Shown piece by piece: positions 43,229 through 52,231 of a stretch of 52,257 nt of DNA. The translations under genes were made by a program, and so were the position numbers. Each line of letters opens with the position of its first letter. Within the stretch, counting starts at the first letter, position 1. The stretch comes from an uncultured Bacilli bacterium (lineage in GTDB: Bacteria > Bacillota_I > Bacilli_A > RFN20 > CAG-826), in contig CALVPP010000003.1 in the NCBI GenBank assembly GCA_944351395.1, forward strand, positions 1 to 52,257, read 5' to 3'. The notes beneath the pieces are model-generated. The model saw only the letters and a program-made list of their open reading frames with translations. It was not told the DNA's origin and made no database searches.

Positions 43229-45823
43229 ATGGAAAAAGTAATTATTATCGATGGAAACTCGCTCCTCTTTAGAGCGTATTATGCAACCGCCTATCCTGGC
43301 GCTAATATCATGCGGACGAAAGACGGCACACCGACAAACGCCATTTTTGCTTTTTCAAACATGATTTTAAAAATTATCGATAAACTCAAAGACGGGGATA
43401 AGATTTTTGTCGCTTTCGATACTGGCAAAAAGACATTTCGCCATGAACAATTGGAGACATACAAAGCTAATAGAAAGCCTGCTCCACAAGAACTAGTCGA
43501 ACAATTTCCCCTTGCACGTGAACTCCTAAAATCTTTAGGCATTTACACATTCGAAGAAGAAGGATATGAAGGTGATGATCTAGCTGGTAGCGTCGCTACT
43601 ATGGCTAGCAAAAAAGGATATGACGTCACCATTTATACGAGCGATCGCGATTTCCTTCAACTAATCGATGATAATATACATGTCGACCTTCTCATCAAAG
43701 GCATGTCAGACATTCGAACCATGCACGCAAAAGAAGTCTTAGATACTTATGGGTTTGCTCCTTCTCATATTACCGATTTTAAAGGATTACGCGGAGATAG
43801 CAGCGATAATTTACCAGGAATTCCTTCAATTGGAGAAAAAACAGCCTCTAAACTCATCGAAACTTATGGCACGCTAGACAACATTATCGAAGCGGCTAAA
43901 CAAGGCAATATTAAAGGTAAAATTGGTGAGATGATTATCGCTCATCAAGAACAAGGTAGATTGTGTAAAGAACTAGCCATCATTCAGACTGATATACCTT
44001 TACCTTTTTCTTTAGAAGATTTAACTTACAATGGTTATTTATTCGAAAGAGCGAGTGATTTTGCTAACAAATTAGAATTTAAAACATTACTAGCGAAACT
44101 TCCTAAGAAATGGGCTCATCATCAACAAGAAAATTTAGATTATGAGAAAATTAGCAACACTTCTCACTTATCATTAAGCGATAATGTTTCTTTCGTCCTC
44201 GCTATGAATTATCAAAATTACCATCTCGATGATGTTTATGGACTCGCTTTTACGTTCGATAATCATAATTACTACATCGATATCGATGATTTAAAAAAAG
44301 ACGAAAAACTAAAAACATTTCTAAAAGATGGAACAAAGAAAAAATCATTCTATGATTACAAGGCTACAAAATGTGCTTTAAATCGTTTTGGTATCACCGT
44401 TAACGGAAACAATTTTGATCTTTTACTCGCTACTTACTTATTAGATTCCTCCTCAAGACTTGACATCGATAGCGTCTTTGCAACAAGAGGTATTTCGTTA
44501 GAATGCGAAGAGGAAGAGATGAGCATCTTTCAATCTATTAATCCACAGCGTTACATCAAAGCAAGTTTCCATCTCCACCGTCTCATCCCATCTATTTTAG
44601 TAGAGCTTAACAAAATGCATTTACGCTCATTATTTCTAGACGTGGAACTACCATTATCTGACATCCTAGCGAGAATGGAAATTGAAGGAATTGAAATACA
44701 CGCTAAAACGTTAGATGAGTTAGAATCCACATTTAGAAAAAAATTAGAGGATGATGAAAATCGAATCTATGAGATTGCCCATAAAAAATTTAACATCTCC
44801 AGCCCTAAGCAAGTAAAAGAGGTTCTATATGATGAACTACACATCGGCGATCCTAAGAATAGCTCCACTTCTAGCGATGTATTGAATCAATACGCCGAGG
44901 AACATGAAATAGTTCGACTCATTCTTGATTATCGAAAATACTATAAATTGATTAGCAGCTATACTGATGGCTTAAAAAATCATATTTTTCCCGATGGCAA
45001 AATTCACGCTATATTCAATCAAGCCGTGACCACTACTGGTAGACTTTCCAGTTCTGAACCAAATTTACAAAATATTTCAGTGCGTGATGAAGAAGGAAAA
45101 ATGATTAGAAAAGCATTCTATTATTCTGACCCTAATACTTACTTGTTATCCTTAGATTATTCACAAATCGAATTACGAATACTCGCGCATTTTGCTAATT
45201 GTCCTAGTCTCATCGAAATCTTTAGAAACGATGAAGATATTCATGAAGCGACAGCTAAAAAAATATTCCATATAGAAACGATTACTTCTCTTGAACGTCG
45301 AAAAGCAAAAGCTGTTAATTTTGGAATTGTCTATGGTATAAGTGAATGGGGTTTATGCGAACAATTAGGTATATCAAGAAAAGAGGCTAATGAAATTATT
45401 TCTTCTTTCTATCTCGCGTTCCCGGAAATAAAAACATATCTTAATAAAATCGTAGAAGATGCAAACCAATTAGGATATGTCGAGACGATATTAGGAAGAA
45501 GGCGTTACATTAGAGAAATTCATGACACTAATTACCAACGAAGAGAATTCGCTAAGCGTGCTGCGATGAACGCACCAATACAAGGAAGCGCTGCTGATCT
45601 CATAAAGATGGCGATGATCGAAGTCGACAAATTATTAAAAGAGGGAAACTATAAAACTAAACTCATTTTGCAAATTCATGACGAACTCCTTTTTAAAATT
45701 CCAAAAGATGAACTCGATTCTCTTCCACATCGAATTCAAGAAAAGATGGAACATGCATTGAAATTAAAAGTACCATTAAAAACGAGCCTTGCGATTGCAA
45801 AAAGTTGGGATGAGGTGAAATAA
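43229..45823 (+). CDS. polA: DNA polymerase I
   Basis: The 864-residue polymerase removes RNA primers and fills gaps. It has an N-terminal 5'-3' exonuclease (about 1-290: FVAFDTGKKTFRHE, YTSDRDFLQLI, GLRGDSSDNLPGIPSIGEKT), a middle 3'-5' exonuclease-like domain whose catalytic acidic residues are not recognisable (inactive, as in Bacillus) and a complete polymerase domain with motif A LLSLDYSQIELRILAHF, motif B RRKAKAVNFGIVYG and motif C QIHDELLFK. It starts one base after the dnaE stop and is one base away from mutM::coaE, so the three are one unit. Confidence 0.97.
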   Translation: MEKVIIIDGNSLLFRAYYATAYPGANIMRTKDGTPTNAIFAFSNMILKIIDKLKDGDKIFVAFDTGKKTFRHEQLETYKANRKPAPQELVEQFPLARELLKSLGIYTFEEEGYEGDDLAGSVATMASKKGYDVTIYTSDRDFLQLIDDNIHVDLLIKGMSDIRTMHAKEVLDTYGFAPSHITDFKGLRGDSSDNLPGIPSIGEKTASKLIETYGTLDNIIEAAKQGNIKGKIGEMIIAHQEQGRLCKELAIIQTDIPLPFSLEDLTYNGYLFERASDFANKLEFKTLLAKLPKKWAHHQQENLDYEKISNTSHLSLSDNVSFVLAMNYQNYHLDDVYGLAFTFDNHNYYIDIDDLKKDEKLKTFLKDGTKKKSFYDYKATKCALNRFGITVNGNNFDLLLATYLLDSSSRLDIDSVFATRGISLECEEEEMSIFQSINPQRYIKASFHLHRLIPSILVELNKMHLRSLFLDVELPLSDILARMEIEGIEIHAKTLDELESTFRKKLEDDENRIYEIAHKKFNISSPKQVKEVLYDELHIGDPKNSSTSSDVLNQYAEEHEIVRLILDYRKYYKLISSYTDGLKNHIFPDGKIHAIFNQAVTTTGRLSSSEPNLQNISVRDEEGKMIRKAFYYSDPNTYLLSLDYSQIELRILAHFANCPSLIEIFRNDEDIHEATAKKIFHIETITSLERRKAKAVNFGIVYGISEWGLCEQLGISRKEANEIISSFYLAFPEIKTYLNKIVEDANQLGYVETILGRRRYIREIHDTNYQRREFAKRAAMNAPIQGSAADLIKMAMIEVDKLLKEGNYKTKLILQIHDELLFKIPKDELDSLPHRIQEKMEHALKLKVPLKTSLAIAKSWDEVK

Positions 45824-45824
45824 A

Positions 45825-47207
45825 ATGCCAGAATTGCCAGAAGTTGAAACAATTAAAAACGCTCTTTTGCCGCTCATCAAAGGCAAGAGAATTTCTTCCA
45901 TCGATATTTTGAAACCAAAACTTATCAAAAGCGATATCGATGTTTTTAAAACTAAACTCATCGGTAAAACTTTTCATGATTTAACAAGACATGGTAAATA
46001 TTTATTTTTTCATCTAGATGAAAATTTAGTCATTATCGTCCATCTTCGCATGGAAGGAAAATTCCAATATATGCATCGTGGTGATGACATATTAAGCCAC
46101 GCTCGCATCATTTTTCATTTCGCTGATGGTGAGGCGTTAGTTTACCGTGATTCTCGAATGTTCGGACTTTTCTATTTGAGTGATGAAGATCATTATCAAT
46201 CGTTGGATTTTGTGAGAAAAGTTGCTAAAGAACCTTTTGATATGAATGAAAATGAATTGTTCCAAAATATTAATAAACATCAACATCTCGCCATAAAAAC
46301 TGTTTTATTAGACCAAAGTGTCCTCGCAGGATTAGGCAATATTTATGTCGATGAAACATTATTCCGCGCTCACATCAATCCGATGACAAAAGCTAAGTAC
46401 ATAACGCTTGAAGACACTATTCGAATTTTAAAAGAGGCAAGAATCGTCTTAAATGCAGCTATTAAAAAAGGCGGATCGACAATAAAAACTTATCATTCCA
46501 TCGATAATGTTGATGGTCATTTTCAAAATGATTTGCTCGTCTATGGTAAAGCTAAAGAACCGTGCCCAACATGTCATAAACCTTTGAAATTTACTAAAGT
46601 AAATGGTAGAGGAACGACGTATTGCTCCTCATGTCAATATAAACGTGGTCCAAAAACGATTGCCATCACAGGTCTATATGGTTCTGGCAAGTCTAGCGTT
46701 CGCGAAATATTTAGGAAAAGAGGATATCTCACCTATGATTGCGACGCAATTGCAAAAGACTTATACGAATTAAAATCGGTTAAAGATAAAGTATTAAGTT
46801 TGTTTCAAATGAATGAAATAGATTTTAACTATATGAGATTAGCAATAAGAAATGATGCTAATTTAGATAAAAAATTGAAAAAGATTCTTTATCCAGAATT
46901 AAAAAAATATGTAAAATCCATCATATTAAAACAGACTAATAGACATCTCGTCTTCGAAGTCGCATTGCTCTTTGACGCTAAGATGGAAGATATGTTCGAC
47001 TTTGTCATCGGCGTTAAAACATCTGACTCCATAAGGGAAAAAAGACTAATAAAACGTGATGCTAATAAATATTACGAGCAAAATTACGATCGTGATAATC
47101 ATTTTTTCGAACACGAAAAAGAATGCGATATCATCATTATTAACGATGGAGATATTTCAAATTTAGAAAAGAAATTAGAGCCAATATTTGATAAATTAAA
47201 TATCTAA
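45825..47207 (+). CDS. mutM-coaE: Fusion of formamidopyrimidine-DNA glycosylase and dephospho-CoA kinase
   Basis: One 460-residue frame joins two enzymes. Residues 1-277 are a full MutM/Fpg: catalytic Pro2-Glu3 (PELPEVETI), the conserved Lys in RHGKYLFFHL, LAGLGNIYVDE and the C-terminal zinc finger CPTCHKPL with GRGTTYCSSCQ. Residues about 278-460 are a dephospho-CoA kinase, beginning KTIAITGLYGSGKSS (P-loop), then YDCDAIAKDLY, LVFEVALLFDA and REKRLIKRD. There is no linker and no stop between them. In Bacillus mutM and coaE are adjacent separate genes after polA, so a simple gene fusion is the likely origin. The stop overlaps that of convergent dnaI by 12 bases. Confidence 0.93.
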   Translation: MPELPEVETIKNALLPLIKGKRISSIDILKPKLIKSDIDVFKTKLIGKTFHDLTRHGKYLFFHLDENLVIIVHLRMEGKFQYMHRGDDILSHARIIFHFADGEALVYRDSRMFGLFYLSDEDHYQSLDFVRKVAKEPFDMNENELFQNINKHQHLAIKTVLLDQSVLAGLGNIYVDETLFRAHINPMTKAKYITLEDTIRILKEARIVLNAAIKKGGSTIKTYHSIDNVDGHFQNDLLVYGKAKEPCPTCHKPLKFTKVNGRGTTYCSSCQYKRGPKTIAITGLYGSGKSSVREIFRKRGYLTYDCDAIAKDLYELKSVKDKVLSLFQMNEIDFNYMRLAIRNDANLDKKLKKILYPELKKYVKSIILKQTNRHLVFEVALLFDAKMEDMFDFVIGVKTSDSIREKRLIKRDANKYYEQNYDRDNHFFEHEKECDIIIINDGDISNLEKKLEPIFDKLNI

Positions 47208-48083
47208 CGGGCCAAAATCTATTTTAATACTATTTTTAAACATATCTTGAATTTGTTTAACGCGCGGCTTAGAAGCATAACTCAAACTATACATCTCGGC
47301 TACTTCTTTTGCGGAGAATGCACTAATAAAAATGGTGACACCGCGATTTTTTCTTTCACGTAACAAAGGGATAAAAACATTATCACGTGAACTCTCATTT
47401 TTATATTCATCGCCAAAATCTAAAAAGACAAGTATAGGAATTTGACACAAATTATCAAATTCTACATCGAAGCGATTTTTGTCTTTAAAAAATAAATCTG
47501 AAAGTCTCTTGATAAGATTACTCGTAGATACAGACGCTACTTCTATATCACTATCTAAAACTATTTGATTGACAATGCCTGCAACTGATTGAATTTTTCT
47601 ATTGTTTGAAGCCCCCAAAACATATATCCAAGTTCCACTATCATCTTTTATTCCATTCGCGATGTTACTTGCTAATTCACCGATATAATCTAAGGAATAA
47701 ACATCGATATCGTTTATATTTACATATTTAAAGCGGGTCGGAAAATCATTATATAGATAATGATTATCGATTTTATTCTGCTCTTTTTTTAATTCGCATT
47801 CTGCGATTTGTCGTTCGATGATTTTGCCTAAATTGACGAGTTTAATTTTAGTTCCTTTTGGTCGTTTAGGACACGTTTCTAGACCCTTACAATTTTTACA
47901 CGTATGAAAATCATCAGCAAAAGCTGAAATGGTCGCTAAATTGTTTTCGATCGTAGTCTCATCGATGTTCAATTTATTAAGTTCATCGACTAAAGCGACA
48001 TCATCTAAAATCTTTCTAAGAAGTTTTTTCTGCTCGTCTTTCATAGATGTGTATGATAATTTATTCAAAACGTCGTAGTCCAT
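47196..48083 (-). CDS. dnaI: DnaI-like primosomal protein with degenerate P-loop
   Basis: DnaI loads the replicative helicase in Firmicutes. This 295-residue protein keeps the N-terminal helicase-binding zinc domain (CKNCKGLETC near residue 62-71 and a later Cys96) and a C-terminal AAA+-like part. At the Walker A position the sequence is GASNNRKIQS (about 157-166) instead of a GxxGxGKT-type loop, and the Walker B-like segment is ILVFLDFGDE (about 217-226). ATP binding is therefore doubtful. The gene follows dnaB by four bases, as a loader pair should, so I keep the DnaI call. Confidence 0.8.
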   Translation of the reverse strand: MDYDVLNKLSYTSMKDEQKKLLRKILDDVALVDELNKLNIDETTIENNLATISAFADDFHTCKNCKGLETCPKRPKGTKIKLVNLGKIIERQIAECELKKEQNKIDNHYLYNDFPTRFKYVNINDIDVYSLDYIGELASNIANGIKDDSGTWIYVLGASNNRKIQSVAGIVNQIVLDSDIEVASVSTSNLIKRLSDLFFKDKNRFDVEFDNLCQIPILVFLDFGDEYKNESSRDNVFIPLLRERKNRGVTIFISAFSAKEVAEMYSLSYASKPRVKQIQDMFKNSIKIDFGPLDI

Positions 48084-48087
48084 AAGC

Positions 48088-49395
48088 TCATTTTTTACCC
48101 CTAATGATATCTAAAATGCGTTGTCTTTTTTCTTCATCGGTGAGAGATGTTTCAGTTTGTTTTGTATTTTCGGTTTCAATTGTTGAAGTCGTGTCTTCAT
48201 TCTTATCCATATCAATCTGTTTGTTTTCTACATTCTTTTTCTTGCGTGATTTTTTGTCGTAATCATATAAATAATTCATTGTTTCCACTGCATTTTTAAT
48301 ATTTTCCCTCACTAACGAAGCAGCGATTTTTTCCACGTAAGAACGAGACAGAACATTGTTATTTTTCGTAAGACAATAATCTATCAAGACGTTTATGACG
48401 CTGGGAGCGAGATGTAAATTTTTCGATAAATCATCGATGAGATTTAAATCAGCTTGAACAGGTGGACGGTCATTTTGCAAAATTCTTAGAAATTGAGAGG
48501 GAGGGGTTTCTTCCATAAGTTTAACTTTTTCTCCAAGAGGGTTATTAGAAAAATAATTGAAGTAAGTTCTATTTTTCTTACGCACGGAAGAAGGTATGTG
48601 ACCTACTTGCCATTTCAAATCTTTGCTAAATTTCGCTAAATCGACTTCACCGCTATCTAAGTCGATGTCATTAACGATAATTTCAGCGCTACTAACTTCA
48701 TCGACGCCAAAAAGTGTCGACAATCTCGCTATTTCATCGAATCGTTCATCACTCACAAAACTATCTTTGATATTCGGCAATAATTCTTTAACCTTATTCA
48801 TGAAAGTTGTTTTATCAAAAGTAATATCTAATTTTCTAACGCTGCGTTTTTTGCTATTGAGTATCTTACAATTTTTCGGATCAAAATTATCGATGTCACC
48901 GACGTAAACCTCGATGAAATCCTTGCTCATTTTCTTCATATCTCTCGGCAAATCCTCGTTTTTATAGAAGAGACGAAGACGATTAACTTCTCTCTCTCCT
49001 AACGCTTTCAAAAGCAAGCCAGAGAGTAAATCATCATGAAAAAAATCGATAGGTAAAAGAGGTGACTTAAGATAAAATGCAATTTCTTTTCTATCGCTAT
49101 CATTATCACGAACATAAGTCTCTAAGAGATTAATACCTTCTAATTTATGTATCGCTTCTTCTAATCTTGATGTGCTAATATTTAGTCTCATCAAAAGACT
49201 ATCGATAGGTAAAATTGGCGATAACGCTTTATCTTCGCCAATTCCTTTAAGTGCGAAATATAAGCTAAAAGCGTCGGAACCGATAATTGGCAAATATAAA
49301 TTAGCGAGTAAAGATACGTCGCTATCTGACAAGTGATGAGCGAAGCGAACTTCAAAGATGTCATTTTGATTCGATATTAAACTACTAATAATCAT
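48088..49395 (-). CDS. dnaB: Replication initiation/membrane attachment protein DnaB
   Basis: This 435-residue protein corresponds to the Firmicutes DnaB helicase co-loader, not the replicative helicase. An N-terminal winged-helix-like domain (about 1-110, with LANLYLPIIGSDAFSLYFAL) and a DnaB_2/DDBH2-type helical domain (about 300-385, with PVQADLNLIDDLSKNLHL and VINVLIDYCLTKNNNVL) are visible, then a basic stretch and a polar tail. It is paired with dnaI. The ATG at 49395 shows no Shine-Dalgarno sequence, and a weak -10-like TAGAAC lies upstream. Confidence 0.85.
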   Translation of the reverse strand: MIISSLISNQNDIFEVRFAHHLSDSDVSLLANLYLPIIGSDAFSLYFALKGIGEDKALSPILPIDSLLMRLNISTSRLEEAIHKLEGINLLETYVRDNDSDRKEIAFYLKSPLLPIDFFHDDLLSGLLLKALGEREVNRLRLFYKNEDLPRDMKKMSKDFIEVYVGDIDNFDPKNCKILNSKKRSVRKLDITFDKTTFMNKVKELLPNIKDSFVSDERFDEIARLSTLFGVDEVSSAEIIVNDIDLDSGEVDLAKFSKDLKWQVGHIPSSVRKKNRTYFNYFSNNPLGEKVKLMEETPPSQFLRILQNDRPPVQADLNLIDDLSKNLHLAPSVINVLIDYCLTKNNNVLSRSYVEKIAASLVRENIKNAVETMNYLYDYDKKSRKKKNVENKQIDMDKNEDTTSTIETENTKQTETSLTDEEKRQRILDIIRGKK

Positions 49396-49594
49396 AATTG
49401 TTCTAGGCGATAAAAATAACTTTAAATCGCTAATAAATTATAACTTTGTTATTTGCTTTTTTTAACATCAAATAAATTGAAAAAATATTTTGTCATCAAT
49501 GTTTATAAATAATTCAAGTCTGGCACTAGAAAAAGATGAATTATACACATTTTCCACAACTTTTAAATATATTCATATATTTGAGATAATCGGT

Positions 49595-49600
49595 TATAAT
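49595..49600 (+). promoter_or_regulatory. -10 box of the LemA cassette
   Basis: A perfect TATAAT lies 27 bases before the ATG at 49628, and GGGGA follows as a possible ribosome-binding site. The -35 region (TTCATA) is weak. An upstream in-frame ATG at 49490 would place the promoter inside the gene, which is why I reject that start. Confidence 0.5.
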
Positions 49601-49627
49601 GTATACAACAAATTGGGGATTAAAATA

Positions 49628-51457
49628 ATGGATAATAATAGCATTCTAGAGCCACGTAAAATGTATTTTGGTAAAATCAAACAAGAAGTCGTAGATGCTT
49701 CGACCAAATATTTTGATGATTTAGTCAAAATTGCAAATGTAAACGAGGACGAAAACGATGTCCTTTCAAAAAAATACGAGAAAAATATTAAAAATAGAGA
49801 ACAAAAACAAAAGAAACTAAACGTTAGTAAAGGTGTAAGAACTTTATTTATATTCCTCGTCATCGTCGGTCTCATATGTTTTGGCGTCGGAATGTATTTT
49901 ACAATCGTCCCACAAAATTTGCCAATTGGTCTTAGTTTACTAATTCCTGGCATCGCTGTCGCCATCTTATTTTTCACTCTGATTTTCACTTACTCAAATA
50001 AACTTATAAAGCATAATCAAAAATTGTTTAATGAGGCAAAAAAAGAAGAAGAACAATCTTTTAACGAAGTAAAAAATAACATCGCTCCACTCATCGCAAG
50101 ATTCGATGAGACGATTCCGACGAAAATTATTCGTTCTAGCGTTCCTCTCATTCAAATCGATGATTATTTCGACATTAAAAAATTTGAATATATGAATGAA
50201 AAATATGGCTTCATGGATAACGAAGACCAAAATAGTTCTACCACTTTCGTCATGAGCGGATCAATCGTAGGCAATCCTTTCTTGCTCTTAAGAAATTTAA
50301 ATAAGACTATGTATGATAAACTTTACACTGGCTCAATCGTCATTTCTTGGTCTGAAACCGTATCCGATGGAAAAGGCGGCACGCGCACGATAATGAGGAC
50401 GCAAACACTGACGGCAAGTGTGCGTAAACCTGCTCCGCGATATGATTATTATACGCATCTAGTATACGCAAATGATGCTGCTCCTAAACTAAGCTTTTCC
50501 AGGAAACCATCAGGCGTTACTCCTGATGATGAAAAAGCTATTGAAAAATTTGTTGAGAAAAAAGCTGAAGAAATTAGAAGTTACGCTGATAAAGCTCTCA
50601 AACAAGGCAAAAAATTCACTCCATTCACCAATGAAAAATTTGAGGCTCTCTTTGGTGGAACTGATCGCGATAACGAAGTAGAATTTAGATTGCTCTTTAC
50701 ACCTCTTGCACAACAAAATCTCATCGATCTCATCACTCATAAAGAACCATTCGGCGATGATTTTACTATCATAAAACGAAAATGTTTAAATTATCTTTCT
50801 AGTAACCATTCTCAACAATTTGACATTTCTGGTGACCCCACCAATTACGTCCATTATAGCGTCAAAGAAAGTAGAAAAAAATTCGTCGAATATATCTCAA
50901 ATTACTTTAAGGGATTATATTTTGATCTCGCTCCACTTATTTCCATACCGTTATATCAACAAAATAAACCTTTCGAATACATTTATAAAAAGGATTATGG
51001 TCGCAATTACACGAGTTATGATGAAGAAGCGCTTGTCAATCATTTTGATCAATCGCTTTTCCTACATCCAGCTAGTAGAACTCACGCTATTTTGAAAATC
51101 GTTGACGCTTATAGACAAGGTAAAACCGATCAAGTGACAGTTCGCGCTCATTCTTATCGCACCGAGCCACGCGTCGATTACATTCCTGTTTTAGGTGGTG
51201 ATGGTCGTACTCACGCGGTGCCTGTTCATTGGGATGAATACATTCCTTTAGAACAAGATACAGCAGTGAATATTAAACGCATTGGAAAGACGCGCCACGA
51301 ATTCAACGACCAAAGCGATAAAATGATGAACAAATTCGGTGAGTTTATATCAAAAGATAATTCTACTTATAATCGCGGATATTTTGGTTATGTATCTACT
51401 GATAATAGGAATATAGATAGTGAAATTGACGAAATATTCCGCTATAATGATAATTAG
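49628..51457 (+). CDS. Membrane protein of unknown function paired with LemA
   Basis: I do not recognise this protein of 609 residues (from the start at 49628). The first 68 residues are charged and helical, two transmembrane spans follow (about 70-92 and 99-122) separated by a short loop, then a coiled-coil-like stretch (about 125-155) and a large soluble domain of about 450 residues. By the positive-inside pattern both ends face the cytoplasm. The soluble part contains a beta-rich segment (SIVISWSETVSDGKGGTRTI, about 239-258) and later HAVPVHWDEYIPLEQD, but no enzyme motif. The LemA-family gene follows after 21 bases with a strong AAAGGAGG site, so the two are one operon. Confidence 0.7.
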   Translation: MDNNSILEPRKMYFGKIKQEVVDASTKYFDDLVKIANVNEDENDVLSKKYEKNIKNREQKQKKLNVSKGVRTLFIFLVIVGLICFGVGMYFTIVPQNLPIGLSLLIPGIAVAILFFTLIFTYSNKLIKHNQKLFNEAKKEEEQSFNEVKNNIAPLIARFDETIPTKIIRSSVPLIQIDDYFDIKKFEYMNEKYGFMDNEDQNSSTTFVMSGSIVGNPFLLLRNLNKTMYDKLYTGSIVISWSETVSDGKGGTRTIMRTQTLTASVRKPAPRYDYYTHLVYANDAAPKLSFSRKPSGVTPDDEKAIEKFVEKKAEEIRSYADKALKQGKKFTPFTNEKFEALFGGTDRDNEVEFRLLFTPLAQQNLIDLITHKEPFGDDFTIIKRKCLNYLSSNHSQQFDISGDPTNYVHYSVKESRKKFVEYISNYFKGLYFDLAPLISIPLYQQNKPFEYIYKKDYGRNYTSYDEEALVNHFDQSLFLHPASRTHAILKIVDAYRQGKTDQVTVRAHSYRTEPRVDYIPVLGGDGRTHAVPVHWDEYIPLEQDTAVNIKRIGKTRHEFNDQSDKMMNKFGEFISKDNSTYNRGYFGYVSTDNRNIDSEIDEIFRYNDN

Positions 51458-51478
51458 ACCAAAGGAGGTTATAAATAT

Positions 51479-52135
51479 ATGGCTAATGCATTAGACGAGA
51501 TGAGTGGTCCGACTTTAGAAGAAGGACGTGATACACGAGTCATCGCTAAACAAGTTCCTGTATCGATTGGTAAAGGCAGTAAAGCACTCGTCGTTTTCCT
51601 TTACATCATCACTTTCGGTATATATCTTATCGTCAAGAAGAAAACGGAGAGTCATTTCTTACAATTAGAACAAAAAATTAACACGAACGCTTCCGAAATC
51701 GACAATTATCTAGAACAACGCGTCATGATTTTGCAAAATGCAGCAAAATTGTTAGATAAAGCTATCGATCTCGACAAGACGACGATGACAGAAATTGCTA
51801 AATATCGTTCTGGCAACGCAAATAATGATAACGTGCGTAATGATATCGCTACAAAGATGGAAGCTATCGGTCATCAAATTAGTGTCGCTTTCGAACAATA
51901 TCCGGATTTAAAAGCACACCAAGAAATTGCTGATTGTTTGCAACAAAATTCTTATTTGCAACGCGAAATTACTGCTGCTAGAACTGTTTATAACGATTCT
52001 ATCAATCAATGGAATCGCGATGTCAATCAATGGCTCATCAAACAATATGTGGCAGCAAAAGCTGGCTATACGACACGTATTCCGTTTGCTACGACGAGCG
52101 AAATTAGAGAAAAGGCTCGTGACGTCTTCTTTTAA
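51479..52135 (+). CDS. LemA-family membrane protein
   Basis: The 218-residue protein has a short cytoplasmic N-terminal part, one transmembrane span (about 36-54, VVFLYIITFGIYLIV) and a long helical, coiled-coil-rich domain (about 60-200) with YLEQRVMILQNAAKLLDKAI and FEQYPDLKAHQEIADCL, typical of LemA. The usual LemA motif order (transmembrane helix, NxVxxR-like region, then YPxL...) is recognisable: FEQYPDLKAH matches the family's F..YP.LKA. The function of LemA proteins is not firmly known. Here it is coupled to the 609-residue membrane protein, its likely partner. Confidence 0.85.
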   Translation: MANALDEMSGPTLEEGRDTRVIAKQVPVSIGKGSKALVVFLYIITFGIYLIVKKKTESHFLQLEQKINTNASEIDNYLEQRVMILQNAAKLLDKAIDLDKTTMTEIAKYRSGNANNDNVRNDIATKMEAIGHQISVAFEQYPDLKAHQEIADCLQQNSYLQREITAARTVYNDSINQWNRDVNQWLIKQYVAAKAGYTTRIPFATTSEIREKARDVFF

Positions 52136-52139
52136 TCGC

Positions 52140-52231
52140 TAAGTAAATAGTTATTTACACCCGCTTCTCTTAGTTCAGAAATGAGAGGTACCCAGTTTCC
52201 TAGACATTAAATGTTTGTTAACTGGATTATA
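52140..52231 (-). ncRNA. Possible small structured RNA on the minus strand
   Basis: Minus-strand TGATATAAT (-10 at 52226-52231) would start an RNA near 52219. It could fold as CCAGTT/AACTGG, then CTCT/AGAG, then GTAAATA/TATTTAC at 52146-52161. No T-run follows the last hairpin. I know no family match, and the window ends 26 bases further on. Alternatively these are untranslated sequences or a plus-strand 3' end of the LemA transcript. Confidence 0.25.

Noticed and set aside
49490-49627. Longer N-terminus for the LemA partner protein
   Set aside because: The first 46 residues contain the promoter region, look hydrophobic without a signal pattern, and a GGGGA site fits the ATG at 49628.
40820-51095. 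Several 60-130 codon frames inside dnaE, polA, dnaB and the LemA partner
   Set aside because: All lie within strongly supported genes in other frames, lack ribosome-binding sites and show no family resemblance.
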